DNA of 5,079 nt. Source: Butyricicoccus sp. (GTDB lineage Bacteria > Bacillota > Clostridia > Oscillospirales > Butyricicoccaceae). The stretch lies in contig JAUMSA010000333.1 of NCBI GenBank assembly GCA_031293105.1, forward strand, positions 1 through 5,079. The letters run 5' to 3'. The notes beneath the pieces were generated by a model that saw only the letters and a list, made by a program, of their open reading frames with translations, did not search any database and had not been told where the DNA came from. The position numbers and the translations under genes were made by a program. Positions 5,041 through 5,079 of this stretch are shown in pieces; position 1 is the stretch's first letter; each line of letters begins with the position of its first letter.

Positions 5041-5079
5041 AGTGAATTGTAAAACTAAGTGCAACAGGAATTGAGTTCA
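5041..5079 (+). mobile_element. Possible terminal end of an IS30-like insertion sequence (partial, runs off window)
   Basis: The AT-rich end contains TGAATTGTAAAACTAAGTGC (5043-5062) followed by AACAGGAATTG. The AAGTGCAACA core preceded by a TTGTAAAA-like tract resembles, from memory, the inverted-repeat ends of IS30-family elements, which would place the element to the right. No transposase codes in the visible part and the other end is outside, so this is a pattern-based suggestion only. An AACAGG here also pairs with CCTGTT at 5030-5035, which might instead be a small hairpin or operator. Confidence 0.25.

Noticed and set aside
5027..5074. A 15-codon plus-strand mini-ORF (MPVTRVNCKTKCNRN)
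   Set aside because: There is no ribosome binding site, and it overlaps the suspected IS end; its length is within chance expectation.

Overview
The window looks like a chromosomal segment of a moderately GC-rich Gram-positive gut-type anaerobe, most likely class Clostridia (Oscillospirales/Butyricicoccaceae-like). This rests on strong GGAGG-type ribosome binding sites, the FatA-like acyl-ACP thioesterase, the secreted GHL10 protein and the GC-rich coding style. It is an inference from style and gene families; no rRNA, tRNA or other taxonomic marker is present, and I see no CRISPR array.

Layout. (1) Positions 1-97 hold a TATAAT box, a short leader with a terminator-like hairpin and U-tract, and the RBS of rsmI. 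(2) rsmI (98-937, +) encodes the 16S rRNA C1402 2'-O-methyltransferase. (3) A symmetrical A/T-flanked hairpin (937-970) serves as terminator for rsmI and for the converging minus-strand operon. (4) A tight four-gene minus-strand operon runs from about 3800 down to 969: secreted GHL10 glycosidase-like protein, then acyl-ACP thioesterase, then a small nucleotidyltransferase-fold (MNT) protein, then a HEPN-domain protein. The first three junctions are 19-22 nt, with the last depending on the HEPN start chosen. (5) A 154-nt divergent control region (3744-3897) holds back-to-back promoters. (6) A pyridoxal/pyridoxamine kinase gene (3898-4761, +) ends in a GC-rich intrinsic terminator (4769-4796). 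(7) A very short minus-strand ORF (4813-4905) encodes a 30-residue single-pass membrane peptide with its own RBS and TATAAT box. (8) The last ~80 nt are AT-rich and may include the end of an IS30-like element that continues past the window.

How the genes relate. rsmI and the vitamin B6 kinase are housekeeping genes that flank the operon. The operon joins envelope/cell-wall glycan processing (GHL10), release of fatty acids from ACP (thioesterase) and a HEPN/MNT pair of the type that forms toxin-antitoxin modules. The most notable observation is that the MNT partner keeps the fold and spacing of the GSX10DXD signature, but every key residue except the Gly is replaced (Ser to Ala, Asp to Thr, Asp to Ser). 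The HEPN partner still has an RX4H motif. This suggests a non-catalytic antitoxin or a domesticated pair. The 30-residue membrane peptide is the second item most worth follow-up.
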